Source: Nemopilema nomurai
Taxonomy: Eukaryota; Cnidaria; Scyphozoa; Rhizostomeae; Rhizostomatidae
Direction: 5' to 3'
NCBI GenBank assembly: GCA_003864495.1
Contig: PEDN01001368.1
Location: 186,001-250,000, forward strand
DNA: 64,000 nucleotides
Under the pieces are notes generated by a model that was not told the DNA's origin, searched no databases, and saw only the letters and a list, made by a program, of their open reading frames with translations. Positions 11,551 to 22,256 of the stretch are shown in pieces (position 1 is the stretch's first letter; the number at the start of each line of letters is the position of its first letter). The translations under genes and the position numbers were made by a program.

Positions 11551-12045
11551 ACGGGAGGCTGTCCTATTTTGCTCTCCACACGAAGAGATTCGATGGTTGA
11601 AGGCTGTTGTAGCAAAGTGTTTGAAAAAGAGTTAACAGCAAGGACACTTTCTAACGAGCGACAACTCAAATGGTTTGTGATAATGTTACTTTTAATGTAC
11701 ATATGTGAAAAAACCTATGGAAAGTTTTTCATATTGAGAGAACACAAGACTGCCTTGGCAATATCTTTTCGCTAATGGATAGACTTTCTCACAGATTACA
11801 GATAACTGTAAATTCAAGTTGAATAATGATTAAATTACCAGTGTAATGATTCTGGCGAATTCAGTGACTAAAGCAGATGACTATTCTTATGCTTGTTAAC
11901 AAAATTGTACAATCTTGATAGCATGCTCTTTGCGCCGGATAGTGCTAGACCTAATAGTATTAAAATCTTTCTTTCCATCGAAATGAATGAGGGGCGGATC
12001 AAATTCTCGGTGCCACGCCTTTTAAGAATTCTTGCGACCATTGCA
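11551..12045. other. GPCR 3' flank, nothing further recognised
   Basis: A/T-rich sequence after the receptor stop codon, with no exon, RNA gene or repeat border that I can support. Confidence 0.5.
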
Positions 12046-12046
12046 G

Positions 12047-12074
12047 AATATATATATATATATATATATATATG
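12047..12074. repeat. (AT)n microsatellite
   Basis: About 13 uninterrupted AT dinucleotides, followed by a nine-base G run near 12082. Confidence 0.95.
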
Positions 12075-12684
12075 CTAGTTAGGGGGGGGGCTCAAATTAG
12101 TAACTTTAGTATTTACGTAATAAGAAGGTAAGACGGAAGTTCAATAGGATTTTTTTTCGAACAGTTGGATGTGATTTTGATTGTTTTGATAATTTTACTT
12201 GATGATTGTTTAATTTCCCTATTATAAACTTCTGGTGTGTTCTATTTGATATCCATGAAGCGGATTGTTCTGCCCTTATTTTACGTTCATTCAAATCAAA
12301 GTTATTTAGTACGTTGTTGAAGAGAGTGAAATGACGTTCATCGTTGCCTGAGATGTCTGCAAACGAGCCAGGCATTCGATTGACGGTATTGCTGTGTTAG
12401 TCTCAAATGTATAAGTTCCCTTCTGTATTTTCTTCGAGTATTCTGCCCACCTCCTTCTCTCATTTTGTCAACGGCGATCTTCCAAGAGATTTTCATTTAT
12501 TCCTCAACTAGACGTGTACTTCAAAACCTTTCGGTTTTTAAGTAAGGTAGAAAAGAAACTTCCTCTTATGCTAAGGTTGTTTATCTTATTCATATACATA
12601 TTTACTAATATGTTGCATATCCTTTCGTCTCAAACACTGGCAGTGAGAAACCATAACGTTTGATAGGCATATAAATATTGATTT

Positions 12685-12765
12685 AGTTCTAAAAGTTTCT
12701 TGAATTTTTGGGGCTCTAGTACTAGGCTTCTAATAAGCCGGTTTCTTATAAAAAGAGTGTAGAGG
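12685..12765. repeat. Dispersed repeat, copy 1 (partner at 60515-60595)
   Basis: This roughly 80-base stretch contains TTAGTTCTAAAAGTTTCTT and GGGGCTCTAGTACTAGG, and recurs with few changes at 60515-60595 in the same orientation. It sits directly upstream of a gypsy RNase H fragment, so it may belong to that element. Confidence 0.8.
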
Positions 12766-12767
12766 AG

Positions 12768-12898
12768 CGCCTTGGCGAAATAGCTAGCAAACCAATCATG
12801 GCATATCCTGACTTCAAATCGCCATACACCGTCTACACTGATGCAAGCGAAAGGGGTCTGAGTGCAGTTCTGTGCACCTCAAATGCTTGTTGCACTTA
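12768..12898 (+). pseudogene. Ty3/gypsy RT-RNase H junction fragment
   Basis: About 40 codons in one frame carry KPIMAYPDFKSP followed by YTDASERGLSAVLC. The AYPDF...YTDAS...G.GAVL pattern is the hallmark start of the RNase H-like domain of Ty3/gypsy polymerases. It is cut off at 12898 by the insertion of the MITE at 12899. No LTR is visible. Confidence 0.8.
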
Positions 12899-13491
12899 GG
12901 CCCCGTCACATGAAAACGGAGCAAAACTTATCCGTTTTGGCCTTGCGTTCACATTGCTCCGATGTGAAAACGGATGTTTTTGAATACGCTAACGAAAACG
13001 CATAAATCTGAAAACGGTGCGTTTTGAAAACGGTCCGTTTTCAATGTTAACGCCAAAAACGGAGACATTTGAAAACGCCAAGAATCCATCAGCAAGATTC
13101 CATGCTGAAGGCGCCACGAATCACATTATAGTGTATTTCAAAATAGCTGACATTGGAGCGAAAACGACTGTTGTCCAAATTTTGTTGCTTTTGCTTCCGC
13201 TCGGAGTTGCATAGCAATAATTTCGTTTACTATTTAATCTTCAAAGCAATTTCTTGATACAATTTTTTATCCATTCCATGATGCAAAATCAATAATGGTT
13301 TCGGTTTGGCGCCAATTTTGTGGCAAAAGGGCTCGCGTTGAAAGGGATGCCGTAACTGCGTTTTTGCTAGAGCAATGAGAACGCCTATCGTTTTCATAGC
13401 GTTTTTATTTTGAAACGGAGCAATGTGAACGGACCGCGTTTTTATTTACAAAAACGGATAGAAATGAAAACGGAGCAGTGTGAACGTAGCC
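12899..13491. mobile_element. Harbinger-like (Tourist-type) MITE, 593 bp, TTA target duplication
   Basis: The element begins GGCCCCGTCACAT and ends with the inverse of GGCTACGTTCACA, and TTA flanks both sides (12896-12898 and 13492-13494). Inside, AAAACGGA and its complement recur many times near both ends. A 3-bp TWA duplication with GC-rich ends is typical of PIF/Harbinger. It encodes no transposase and has landed inside the gypsy fragment. Confidence 0.82.
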
Positions 13492-13499
13492 TTATATGC

Positions 13500-14055
13500 A
13501 ATGTTGTTGTATTCTAATCAAGCTATCAAATAATTGTGCGTTTACGACCAGGTCATATTATGAAATGTTTATGTAATGGCAATGAGTTTGTTCTTTAAGT
13601 CTTCTTATGAGTTTGTTTGAAAATAAAAGTTGCACTGTGCAAGAGTTATTTAGGTGACATTATTTGAACCTACTCTAGAGCACGCCAAATTTTACGTAAA
13701 AATTATAATATCATACCACGAAAATATCACTGGGGTAACTCAATCAACCAATGAAGAGAAAATTCTTCAAATGCAGATAAAACTTGAACTCAAGTGAGTA
13801 CGAGCATTAGCCGAATTAGTTGTGCCAGGCTGCTTGTTTCTACAAATACTGACCTTTCTCATCGGCAAATCTACCATTTTTCGTGGTAAAAGGGCTTTTG
13901 CAAGTTCGGAAGAACGTTTTCCAAAACTGTTAAAGAGCATTTATTTCTCTATAAACAGACATTAAAAAAGCCTTCGAAAAACTTTGGGGTGCAAAGATTA
14001 CAAATCTTTGAAGAATATAGCGACCACTCAAGACCAAGCCCTTCTCCGCTCCACT
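13500..14055. other. Intergenic DNA, nothing recognised
   Basis: A/T-rich sequence with no supported gene or repeat. Confidence 0.5.
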
Positions 14056-14059
14056 CTTT

Positions 14060-14120
14060 CTCGATAACTCAGCGACAGAGCACTTGACGCACAAAGTCAG
14101 AGGTCTCGGTCGGGTAGGTT
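14060..14120 (+). repeat. tRNA-like sequence, diverged copy
   Basis: TAACTCAGCGACAGAGCACTTGACGCACAAAGTC resembles the D arm plus anticodon region of the better copy at 14236, about 170 bp downstream. No paired acceptor stem is visible. Probably a tRNA-derived SINE head or a tRNA pseudogene. Confidence 0.6.
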
Positions 14121-14235
14121 ATTTTTCCGCATTCTCTATGTACCATCGTAAAAAATCCTGTTGCCTTTGACCAATTATAGGAAAGAGGGGTGGTAAGGAC
14201 AAATGACTTGACCTTGAGTGATGGCTTGAAAGCAT

Positions 14236-14306
14236 GACCCAATAGCTCAGCGGTAGACCACTTGACGTACAAAGTCGGGGGTCATGAGTTCGAGTCTAGC
14301 TCGGGT
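14236..14306 (+). repeat. tRNA-like sequence (tRNA-derived SINE or pseudo-tRNA)
   Basis: There is an internal A box (TAGCTCAGCGGTAGA) and a B box (AGTTCGAGTCT), and the ends pair as GACCC with GGGTC. The anticodon stem is imperfect, the base before the putative anticodon is not T, and the T stem does not pair, so a working tRNA is unlikely. CCCCACCACC follows directly. Confidence 0.65.
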
Positions 14307-14309
14307 CCC

Positions 14310-14830
14310 CCACCACCTTGAGGCATAAAAATTTTAAGGGAAAGATCTTGTAGATAATCTTCACTAATGAAACATTTTCAAATAAGGCCCTGCAGATGAT
14401 TTCGGTCCCGGGAGTCTCATTTTGCACGGCAGAAGACATGAGCGTGCAGACTTATCAAAGCAGGTTAAGGCATAAAGAGCGATGCAAAAGTTTGCAATTA
14501 CAAGAAACTCAAAGTAACAAAGCTGACTGTGAATAAAGCTGCTGCAATTGACTGAACAGAAAGCTTTAAATCGTGGATATCAGAAACAGCGAAATCTTAT
14601 TTTGCGAGTCTCACAACCTTTAGTCACTAAATGTTTTTGAAAAGAACTAATTTGCTCATCTTGTGGCGAATACTTGGAATGTTTTGTTGATAACTTGTCT
14701 TGTATATCTTTTCGCTTGAATAGAAACATGGTCATTCATCTCTTGTAAACGTAGTCACTATCTCGTGATTTGTCGGGACAGCACAACTAAAAAGTCTTAC
14801 TAGGTTCTTTATCTTTCTTTTTATTTAGTT
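14310..14830. other. Intergenic DNA downstream of the tRNA-like copies
   Basis: No supported gene. It may include the body of a tRNA-derived SINE, but I see no A-rich tail or target duplication. Confidence 0.4.
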
Positions 14831-14849
14831 TTTGTATGTCAGTAGCCTC

Positions 14850-17152
14850 TCTAAATGTTTGCACAAATCACTCCTGTTGGATTGCCTTAGACGGCTCGAC
14901 TGCTCTGTGTGCAGTACAAGCTGCTATTCTTGCATATACAGTGCACAAAGGGCTGAATTCTTTCATTCTGGAGAAGTACTCTACCGACCCTTACAATGAC
15001 AATGACTTCAATGCAGGTATATTTTTGGCATCAATATACTCTTCCAATAAACAGGGCAGTGAAAGATCAGCTGCAATCTTTTCATGAACATTAACTAATT
15101 CATTATCATTGGAACGAAAAGAAATAAATTTCTTTAGCATGCTGCTGAGCATTTCGTCATATGAAAGCCTCTCTTTAATGAAATTTTTTAACGATTCTAA
15201 TATTTCATAGCGAACAGCTGGAAAACTTCGCAAAGATTCACTTACGTAACGATGGTGTTCATTTCTTCTTGGATTCCTATTTTTCTCATTCAATTGTTCA
15301 CTGTGAAAATGTTTTTCTCTTGGTCAAAATCTTAGTAAGCTTCCCAGCCTCTAACAACTCGTGATTGATCGAGGAGATCAAGCCTTTTAAGGCAGTCAGC
15401 TTTCCATTCGGCTAGATCTGTTAAATTGAACTTGTCATCTTGCATTTTCTTGTGATATCTTGAAAAAACAAACAACAAATCACCAAGAAAAGCTAAGAGC
15501 TGCACGTTTTGGACAGCTGTGAGGTATTTGTAGTAGCCTTGCGATGATTGGTCCGTTCCTGTTTTAAAATAATTCACCAAAGCCCGCCAAGAAACGAGGA
15601 CAGATTCCAACAGTGAGGAATTAACTTCACTCCAACACGTACTTCAAACAGTTTCGGAAGCTCGCGAAGTTGCAGTGAGTCTGATTTGGCGATATCCCTA
15701 AGCTCTCTTGAACGCAAACCAGACATATGAAAAAATGAAGACATAGAAACAAGTGTCGAAAATATCGACTTAACGTCTTGCACACTTTGGGAAACACTTT
15801 TCCAAGCTAAGTCCATTCTGTGTGCGGCGCACCACACCTTTATCAATGGCAAGCCAAATTCTGTATGTTCTTCAGTTAAGGTTGCCCAGAGACTTTTCTT
15901 ATGTCCTGTATTAAGGTTGGTGCCATCCGTTACAAGTGAAGTCATCTTTCCTGCAACCGATTTCCAATTCGAAGTTATGGATACAGCATCTTTCACTGCT
16001 TGCATGTATCCTTGTGTGTTCTGTCTTTTGGCTCTGCAAGCCCGAGAAACAGAACCTCTAATTTCCCTTCCTGGTTGATGATTTTTGCAATCACATGGCA
16101 GTTGTCAATTCTTCTTCTGTCAACTGATCCATCGCAACGAAGTGCAAGTGCAAGACATTTTTCAAGCTTTGATTTGACGTTATCTTGATCTGCCACGACG
16201 ATGCATTTCAGAAAGGCCTTATGCTGGCTTGGAGCGACGTATTGGAAGGCCGAAGACGGTGGATCGAACACACTGAACTCTTCTTGAAAATCTAAGCCAG
16301 CAGCTATCATGTTTGCTATTTCCCTCGATGGCCAACTCCAGGCAGAGAGAGTGAGCTTTTTTGCATCATTGAAAACGTTTATCATAAGTTTGCTATTTTG
16401 TTTTGTAACTGAGCACTTGCTTTTGCTACCGTGCTTCCTAATTGACTCTTTTGTATTATCTTTGCTGGGGTTAAACGTGATGCCTGTTCTGCTTCAACAG
16501 CTTTTGCATGCATTTCGCTTCTAAGATGTTCATCAAGAACCTCATTTCGTGGAATTGTTCCTTCACTTGTACAAATAGCTGGAATTCTCTTTGACTTGCG
16601 AAATGTCTTGATTGTGGCTTGCTGATTGTAACAGGTATCACAACGAACATAGCTTCTTCCTTTAATCCCTCCACCCAGTTTAAAATAATGAAAAATTGAA
16701 CCAAATTTTGTAGAAATACTGTAATCAAGAGATTAAATTTTTTGGCTATCAGCTGAGGCTCCTGAGGGGTATCCAATTGTAGATGAGGATGTATTACAAG
16801 TTTCTATCAAACTTCTGGTACTGTTGCTGTCATCTTTATTGGCAAATGTACTTTGTTCAATTTCATTGGTTTCCTTACTATTTGCTGACATGTTTGAATC
16901 GTTATCTTCATTAATATCTTTGAAGGCCTCTTCATCCTGGTGTTTTTTAATGAAGAAGCTCAGTTTGCTTTGTTGCAGCAACTTTTTCTTTTCGGGTGCA
17001 TTTTGCTTGTCGTTGTTGTCGCTTGTCTTTGCCATTCGCTTTTTCGAACCAGAGCATAAATTGCACATTCTTGTGTTGTCTGGCAAAAGAGTCGAACAGA
17101 AAACATTGTGTGCTGGGCTACCGCATGATATGCATTGTTGGTCTCTCGGCAT
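14850..17152 (-). pseudogene. hAT-superfamily transposase, KIAA1586-like, several frameshifts
   Basis: Minus-strand pieces in order. 17152-16733 is a Cys-rich N terminus (CISC at residues 7-10, MCNLC at 29-33) with the motif QSKLSFFIKK. 16660-16500 is a TTF/BED-like zinc finger (VRCDTC ... HLRSEMH). 16385-15993 holds ALRCDGSVDRRRIDN and KIINQEGKLEVLFLGL. 16005-15574 holds LVTDGTNLNTG and the hAT CxxH motif WCAAHRMDL. 15610-15332 and 15293-14991 are the helical C-terminal half. The weak RIAACTAHRAVE near 14930 looks like the hAT dimerisation motif. The order matches the hAT family that gave rise to vertebrate KIAA1586. At least three frame breaks and stops make it inactive as written. Terminal repeats were not found. 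Confidence 0.82.
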
Positions 17153-17159
17153 CTTTACA

Positions 17160-17640
17160 AATGCTGCAAATTTCGGTCATAGCCATGGGATGAAACTCAA
17201 ATTAACTATTCTAACTGGCAAAACATGCTGACTGAATACTCAGTAATCAGTGAGCTTCTGCTAGATGCCCAGATCATGATAGGTCAACTGATAAATTGTT
17301 ACTGAATGTTTTGTCTTCCACAAGATAAATTACGAAATTTACGGCAGTGCTGACATTTACAAGTAGATGTTTTGTTTTTGGTTCCGGGCATTTCGTTTTG
17401 TTGTAAGTTTTGATAAGAGAGTCTTTCCGATGGTCATACGAAATTTACAATACATGACCTCTAAATCGAACTGACGAAGAAAATTCACAATTTGTGAACA
17501 ATGCAGGAATCTGGGATACCCGCAAATAGACATTTTCACAAATCCCAAAATTCAATACTGCACATTTTCGAAATCAATACTGCACGTTTATAAATTAATA
17601 CTGCACACTAAAATAGGCCCTGCTGAAGAATGTCAGATAT
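17160..17640. other. Spacer between the hAT and P transposases
   Basis: This holds three direct copies of AATACTGCAC at 17554, 17576 and 17597 (spacing 22 and 21 bases), just beyond the P transposase 3' end. A 63-codon minus-strand open frame at 17357-17548 has no recognised motif. Confidence 0.5.
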
Positions 17641-17649
17641 TGGTGTTCG

Positions 17650-19592
17650 CCTTTTGCTTGCCTTCAGGGAAAATATTGCGCCATGTGCTTGATCTTCAAA
17701 GCAGATAACATTGGTCTTGTTTGATACCATAATTGAATTTCGCAATAAAATCTGGTGAAGGGCAGTTTTGAACTGAAGAGCATTTGGATTATTATTGAAT
17801 CCACCACGGCTTCTGATGCAAGAAAATAATTGCTTGATATGGTCTTGGGATAATCAGTCAGTAAATACTTCAACTGGTTGCTTTCTCTTGTAAGTAGATC
17901 TTCTGCTATGGCAATGATGGACTTTGCTGCAGAAACGAAGGCAAGGATGGTTTTCAGCTACAGTTTTCAGAAAGTAGCTGGTTGTCACTTGATTTTAGTG
18001 ACAAAAGATACTCACAGATCTTTCTGACCTGATTCTGCACAGTGCTGAGGTTTGATTTACTGACAGGGGACTTGTCATCCCTTTCATCGTTGGATGCCAG
18101 GAGTTCAGCAAATCAAATAGCCTACCAATGCTCCTTATGAACTGGACTGTAGCACCACAGTTTTTGAAATCCTCAGCCATCATATCATCCTTCAAAAACT
18201 CCAATGCATCTGCTACTAAAGAACTTAATGTTTGGGCTACCAACTTTACTCTCATTTCATGCTTTTGCCAGTTAGTATGCACTGTTGTAAGCTTGTTTGC
18301 AATTGAAAATCCCTGGTCATCTTGTAGCTTGCACAATTTTTCAATATATGCCCAAGAGATTGTTCCCCCCTGATCATTGTAGAGGTTTCCAATATCCCCA
18401 AGAGCATTTCTAGCCAGCTTTATCATGTGACATGCATCCAGTGTAGCATACACAAAATAATCCCTTGTGGAGTGTTTAAACCTGACTACCATTTCATCAT
18501 ACTTTGTGGAAAACGTGCACCAAAGGTCTTTTAAGGAAGCAGAATTGGTACAAGTGGTTGCACCCAAGGCCATTACATGTAATTGACCATATTCTTAGTC
18601 CATGATCAGCAGCTAGGGACAAGCAAGTTTTGATCAATGAAACCTGTGTTTCTGGATTGCATTTATCTATCAAAAAGTAGCCAACAGGGCATTTCCAATG
18701 ATTTTTAAGGCCAGTTAGCATAAAACCAAAGCTTCAGATGCTGGCAATTCTGTATTTCCAGTAAACCGGTAGTCAACAAAACCAGAGTATTTGGATCTGG
18801 CTTGGTCATAGATCACTTGCTTCCGAATTGCCATTGCATCAATTAACAGGGCACACTCTACCATATCAGGCTTACTCTCCCTTTGTTTTTCTAAGTCCCT
18901 GAAAACTTCAGAAAGAAATCCTGGCTCACAGTTGACTGAAGCTGTCCATTGTTTGATTGATAAAGGGTGTGGCAGATTGAAAATTTTTTCGTAAGAAGCT
19001 GTAATCTTTCTGGGAGTAGACATTTACACAGTTAAAGCAAAATTTTTAAATTCTTTGCTGTAGCGGATCTGTTTAGGGGTGACTAATAAATTTCTTATTT
19101 CATTTCTGAGTATCTCACTGGAAATTCGAGAAAACTGATCTTTTAGTATATCTGCTACTGAAATGAAAGCATGCTTCTGTTATTCATTGTACCAATGATA
19201 TCATGAAGTGAGTTGATTTTGTTATTTCTTCAATGCAGCTTTTGATTTAAAGTACTGATTCTACGTTTGAGCTTCTTTTTTGTTGGCGTTTTAATGTAGG
19301 CAGATTTTTCCACCCTTTGTTTCTCGGCTTTGATTCTTTCAGGTGACTTGGGGTTTTTTCCTTTTCAATTGCCGCCTGTTTTTAGTGGAGCATACTGTAG
19401 GTATTTTGGAAATTCAGGGAATACTGATGGGATGGCAGTTGGTTTCAAGCAAGTGTAGGGTTCTCCGGGTGGCACTTTGTAATCAAATGGGAAAAAATTT
19501 TGGCTACAGATATAAGAATACTTTTGTGGGCTCCATTTCCAATGCCTCACAGCAGCAATCCAAGTTTCTGCCTCTCCTCCTTTGCAGGGAAT
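17650..19592 (-). pseudogene. P-element (THAP9-like) transposase, nearly full length, disrupted
   Basis: Read on the minus strand. 19592-19365 is the second half of a THAP domain (ETWIAAVRHWKWSPQ, YICSQNF, LKPTAIPSVF). 19340-19200 is a basic/leucine coiled coil (KKKLKRRISTLNQKL). 19170-18715 holds FNLPHPLSIKQW and LIDAMAIRKQ with the first catalytic-type Asp. 18721-17995 carries the insertion domain (YATLDACHMIKLARNALGD, ISWAYIEKLCKLQD). 17990-17650 holds EDLLTRESNQLKYLL, then, after one shift, SQDHIKQLFSCIRSRGGF and NNNPNALQF. This is the domain order of P transposases and vertebrate THAP9. In-frame stops near 19365, 19230 and 19022 and at least one frameshift near 17850 break it. In the THAP C2CH set the final His is Asn (CSQN). 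The first THAP cysteines are not found. Confidence 0.88.
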
Positions 19593-19599
19593 CTAGCAA

Positions 19600-21090
19600 G
19601 TACCAAATTATAAGAACTTAATAAAGCTGTATAAACTGATAATGTTAAACTGAGAATGCAGAAGTAAGGTTGTGAAATTCCGGACTTGTTAATGTAGGCC
19701 TCCTTCAAAGGATCAGGTGATTTTGCTTATCATGCATTACTCTAATGTTCAATAGGTTTTACTTTTAACATTGCCTTATAACATTTTACTAATATCAATA
19801 GGTTTTACTAATAACATTGCCTGCAAAGTTTACCTTACTGTTCCTGATATGCAGAGAGAGAATCCTGACCAGTTACAACGAGGTAACTTTGGTAAAATTA
19901 AGAACAGTTTCAAAGTGAATTAGGTTGGTTTGGTTGCAATAATAATTTAATTAAAGATTCGGAGCATAGGTTGATTTGTGCATTTGTGAGAAAGAAGATC
20001 AGTTTCAAAATGAATTAGGTTGGTTGAGTTGCAACAATTGCTTAATGAAAGATTTAGCGGATGAATTGGTTTGTGCATTTGTGAGAAAGATGCCATTTCT
20101 GGGCGCCCGTTATCCTAAATGAGCTAATAATACTACATCTGTAGCTTCTAGGACCCCACCTTTTTACGAAGCAAATAGTTTCAAAGCTGCGCAGTAAAAG
20201 AGGAAAAAGCCTTGGCCCCCTTCTTTTGCTAGCCTAACCCTTACAAATAAGTCATTGTTTCCGAGAGAAGGATTGCAATAGTTTAATTTCTTTTTCAGAA
20301 ATGATTTTATTTCGGTTTATTAACATGGGTAAAGAAAATATACAAAAATGCTATGAGAGAGTTGTAACTCTATCTAGCCAACCGATGTAATGAGATGGAG
20401 CTAGGGTCCTAGGGCTAGCTTCATCGTGGCTTATTTCTGCTTCAGTGTTTCAGCGATCCGCCTGGCTTCCATCCCCGTTTAGACACAACTTTCTCTTGTC
20501 AATTTGTCGAACTTCGAAATGAACACATGAAAACCTTCTTGCCGTGCAAAATGCAAATTCCGGTGGCCTCACTTCCACACGGCAGAATCACTCATGCGGT
20601 AAAAGGGTAAAGAGGCAATTCCGCATAAGGGCTCAGTACGGGACATTGCCAGTTAGACGTAGAAAAACCAAGATTTTCGAAAATCAGCAAAGTTTTGAAA
20701 GGTAAGTTATATTTTGCAAGCTTGCCGTATTGAATGCTAAAGTTTTAAGCCATAGATTGTGTTATTAAATGGGGTCAATGATTTTTTAAATGTTTTTTTG
20801 CTGTGGTGCCCGTACTGTCACCCTGGCCAAGGCAATGTTTACTTTTTAAGGAAGATTGTTTTCGGGTCAATCTGCAAAGAAATCGTGCATATCATTGGGT
20901 TTTTATTGTATTTACTTAGTTTGTGGGGAAGCGCAGGCAAGCGTGCTAACATCATAATGTCAACTTGATAAATGATGTAGTGTGGAAGTGAAACCATATC
21001 TAAATGCAGGTTTGAAAGTCGCACTGAGTCTTTTTTTAGATCAGTGTTCCGGAGCCTCTGGAGTAATAGCACCATCAGTCATGGCAAATG
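19600..21090. other. Intergenic DNA, nothing recognised
   Basis: About 1.5 kb without a supported gene. Two similar segments (around 19900-19970 and 19995-20065, both with GTTTCAAAATGAATTAGGTTGG-like text) form a weak direct repeat. Confidence 0.45.
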
Positions 21091-21098
21091 TCCATTAA

Positions 21099-21796
21099 CA
21101 GTGGCGATTCTAGCCTTAAAAGTCTGAGGGGGGGCTAACACGGGGCCAAACTTTCAGTTATAGGGGCCAATGCTAGCTATTACTTTGGAAACTAGAAGTA
21201 AGTATGTCCTTGGTACAGCCTATCAAGGCTGTTATCATTATGCCAAATAGTTTTACTAGTTGTGTAAGGAGCAGTTGTGTCCCCTAGAAAAAATAACAAA
21301 GAAAATTGTTGCTGGGGACCCCTAAAGGTTCGCGACCGTTTGTTATTTGTTAAAAGTAACTTTTTTGTTAAAAGTAACAGAATTTCAAGTCATGCATTTT
21401 TGATAAGCAATAGTAGATTGCCAAGGTATACTGGGGTGGTATTGGGCTGACCCTGCGCACCCCAGCGCAAGAAGGTGGATCACTAAATGATTGTCGAGTA
21501 TGAGTTTTTCTTGGCAACTACAGAACTCTTGGCAACACTTGGTTTTGCATGGTAACTTATTAGAAAGGAGCCAAAATTTCATAAAGGTCCACCTCGGTTA
21601 CAAACCAAAACGCTTATCGGGGCCCCTAGCCCCTAGAGGAAAATAAAGAGAGCAATCATAACAAAGTGAAAAAACGATTGAACAGATTCAGCAGAAAACA
21701 TTGAATTTTTAATAGAAACTTTTGAAAAAAATGGGGGGGCAAAGAAAATTTCTGGGGGGGACATGGCCCCCCTGGCCCCCTGTAGAATCGCCACTG
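21099..21796. mobile_element. Non-autonomous hAT element, 698 bp
   Basis: Perfect terminal inverted repeats CAGTGGCGATTCTA ... TAGAATCGCCACTG flank a body with no transposase. The 8 bp on each side (TCCATTAA at 21091-21098, TCCATTTA at 21797-21804) agree at seven positions. An 8-bp duplication and CAGTGGCG ends are diagnostic of hAT elements. Runs of G and C just inside the ends (GGGGGGGC, GGCCCCC) are typical of this family. Confidence 0.92.
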
Positions 21797-22034
21797 TCCA
21801 TTTATCCACTGTAATTGACATGCATACCCTTGCATGCAAAATAATAATAATATTTATGCAGGCCAAATAATAATTTGTAAATTTATGAAATATATAAATG
21901 TAATGAAATATAACGTATTATTTTTAAATATCAATAGGATATTTTTGGAAAATCATTTTTTTGTGTTTTAATTTTTCTCTGTAAATTGCTTGAAATCTGT
22001 AAGTCAAATTCCAAATTTTTTGCACTGTCAATGA

Positions 22035-22226
22035 TGTTAAATTTATCCTAAGCTGTGACCAGGCACAAATATGAACAAAACCAGGCCTAATACGACGGCT
22101 AACATATACGAGAACAAAACAGCGCGGTAAGCAAGTTATATAAGAGTCCATTGTCCAATAAGCTTTAACACAACGCAACACGTGACTACAGCAAGCATAA
22201 GATGATAATAATCATATATTCTAATA
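22035..22226 (-). repeat. Copia 3' LTR
   Basis: 192 bp, indistinguishable from the LTR at 26490-26681. It is preceded on the + strand by the target duplication AATGA. Confidence 0.96.
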
Positions 22227-22256
22227 CTCCCACTTGATGATTATAATCTATGAATA

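Noticed and set aside
14236..14306. Functional tRNA gene
   Set aside because: Anticodon and T stems do not pair properly and the base before the anticodon is not T, although A and B boxes are present.
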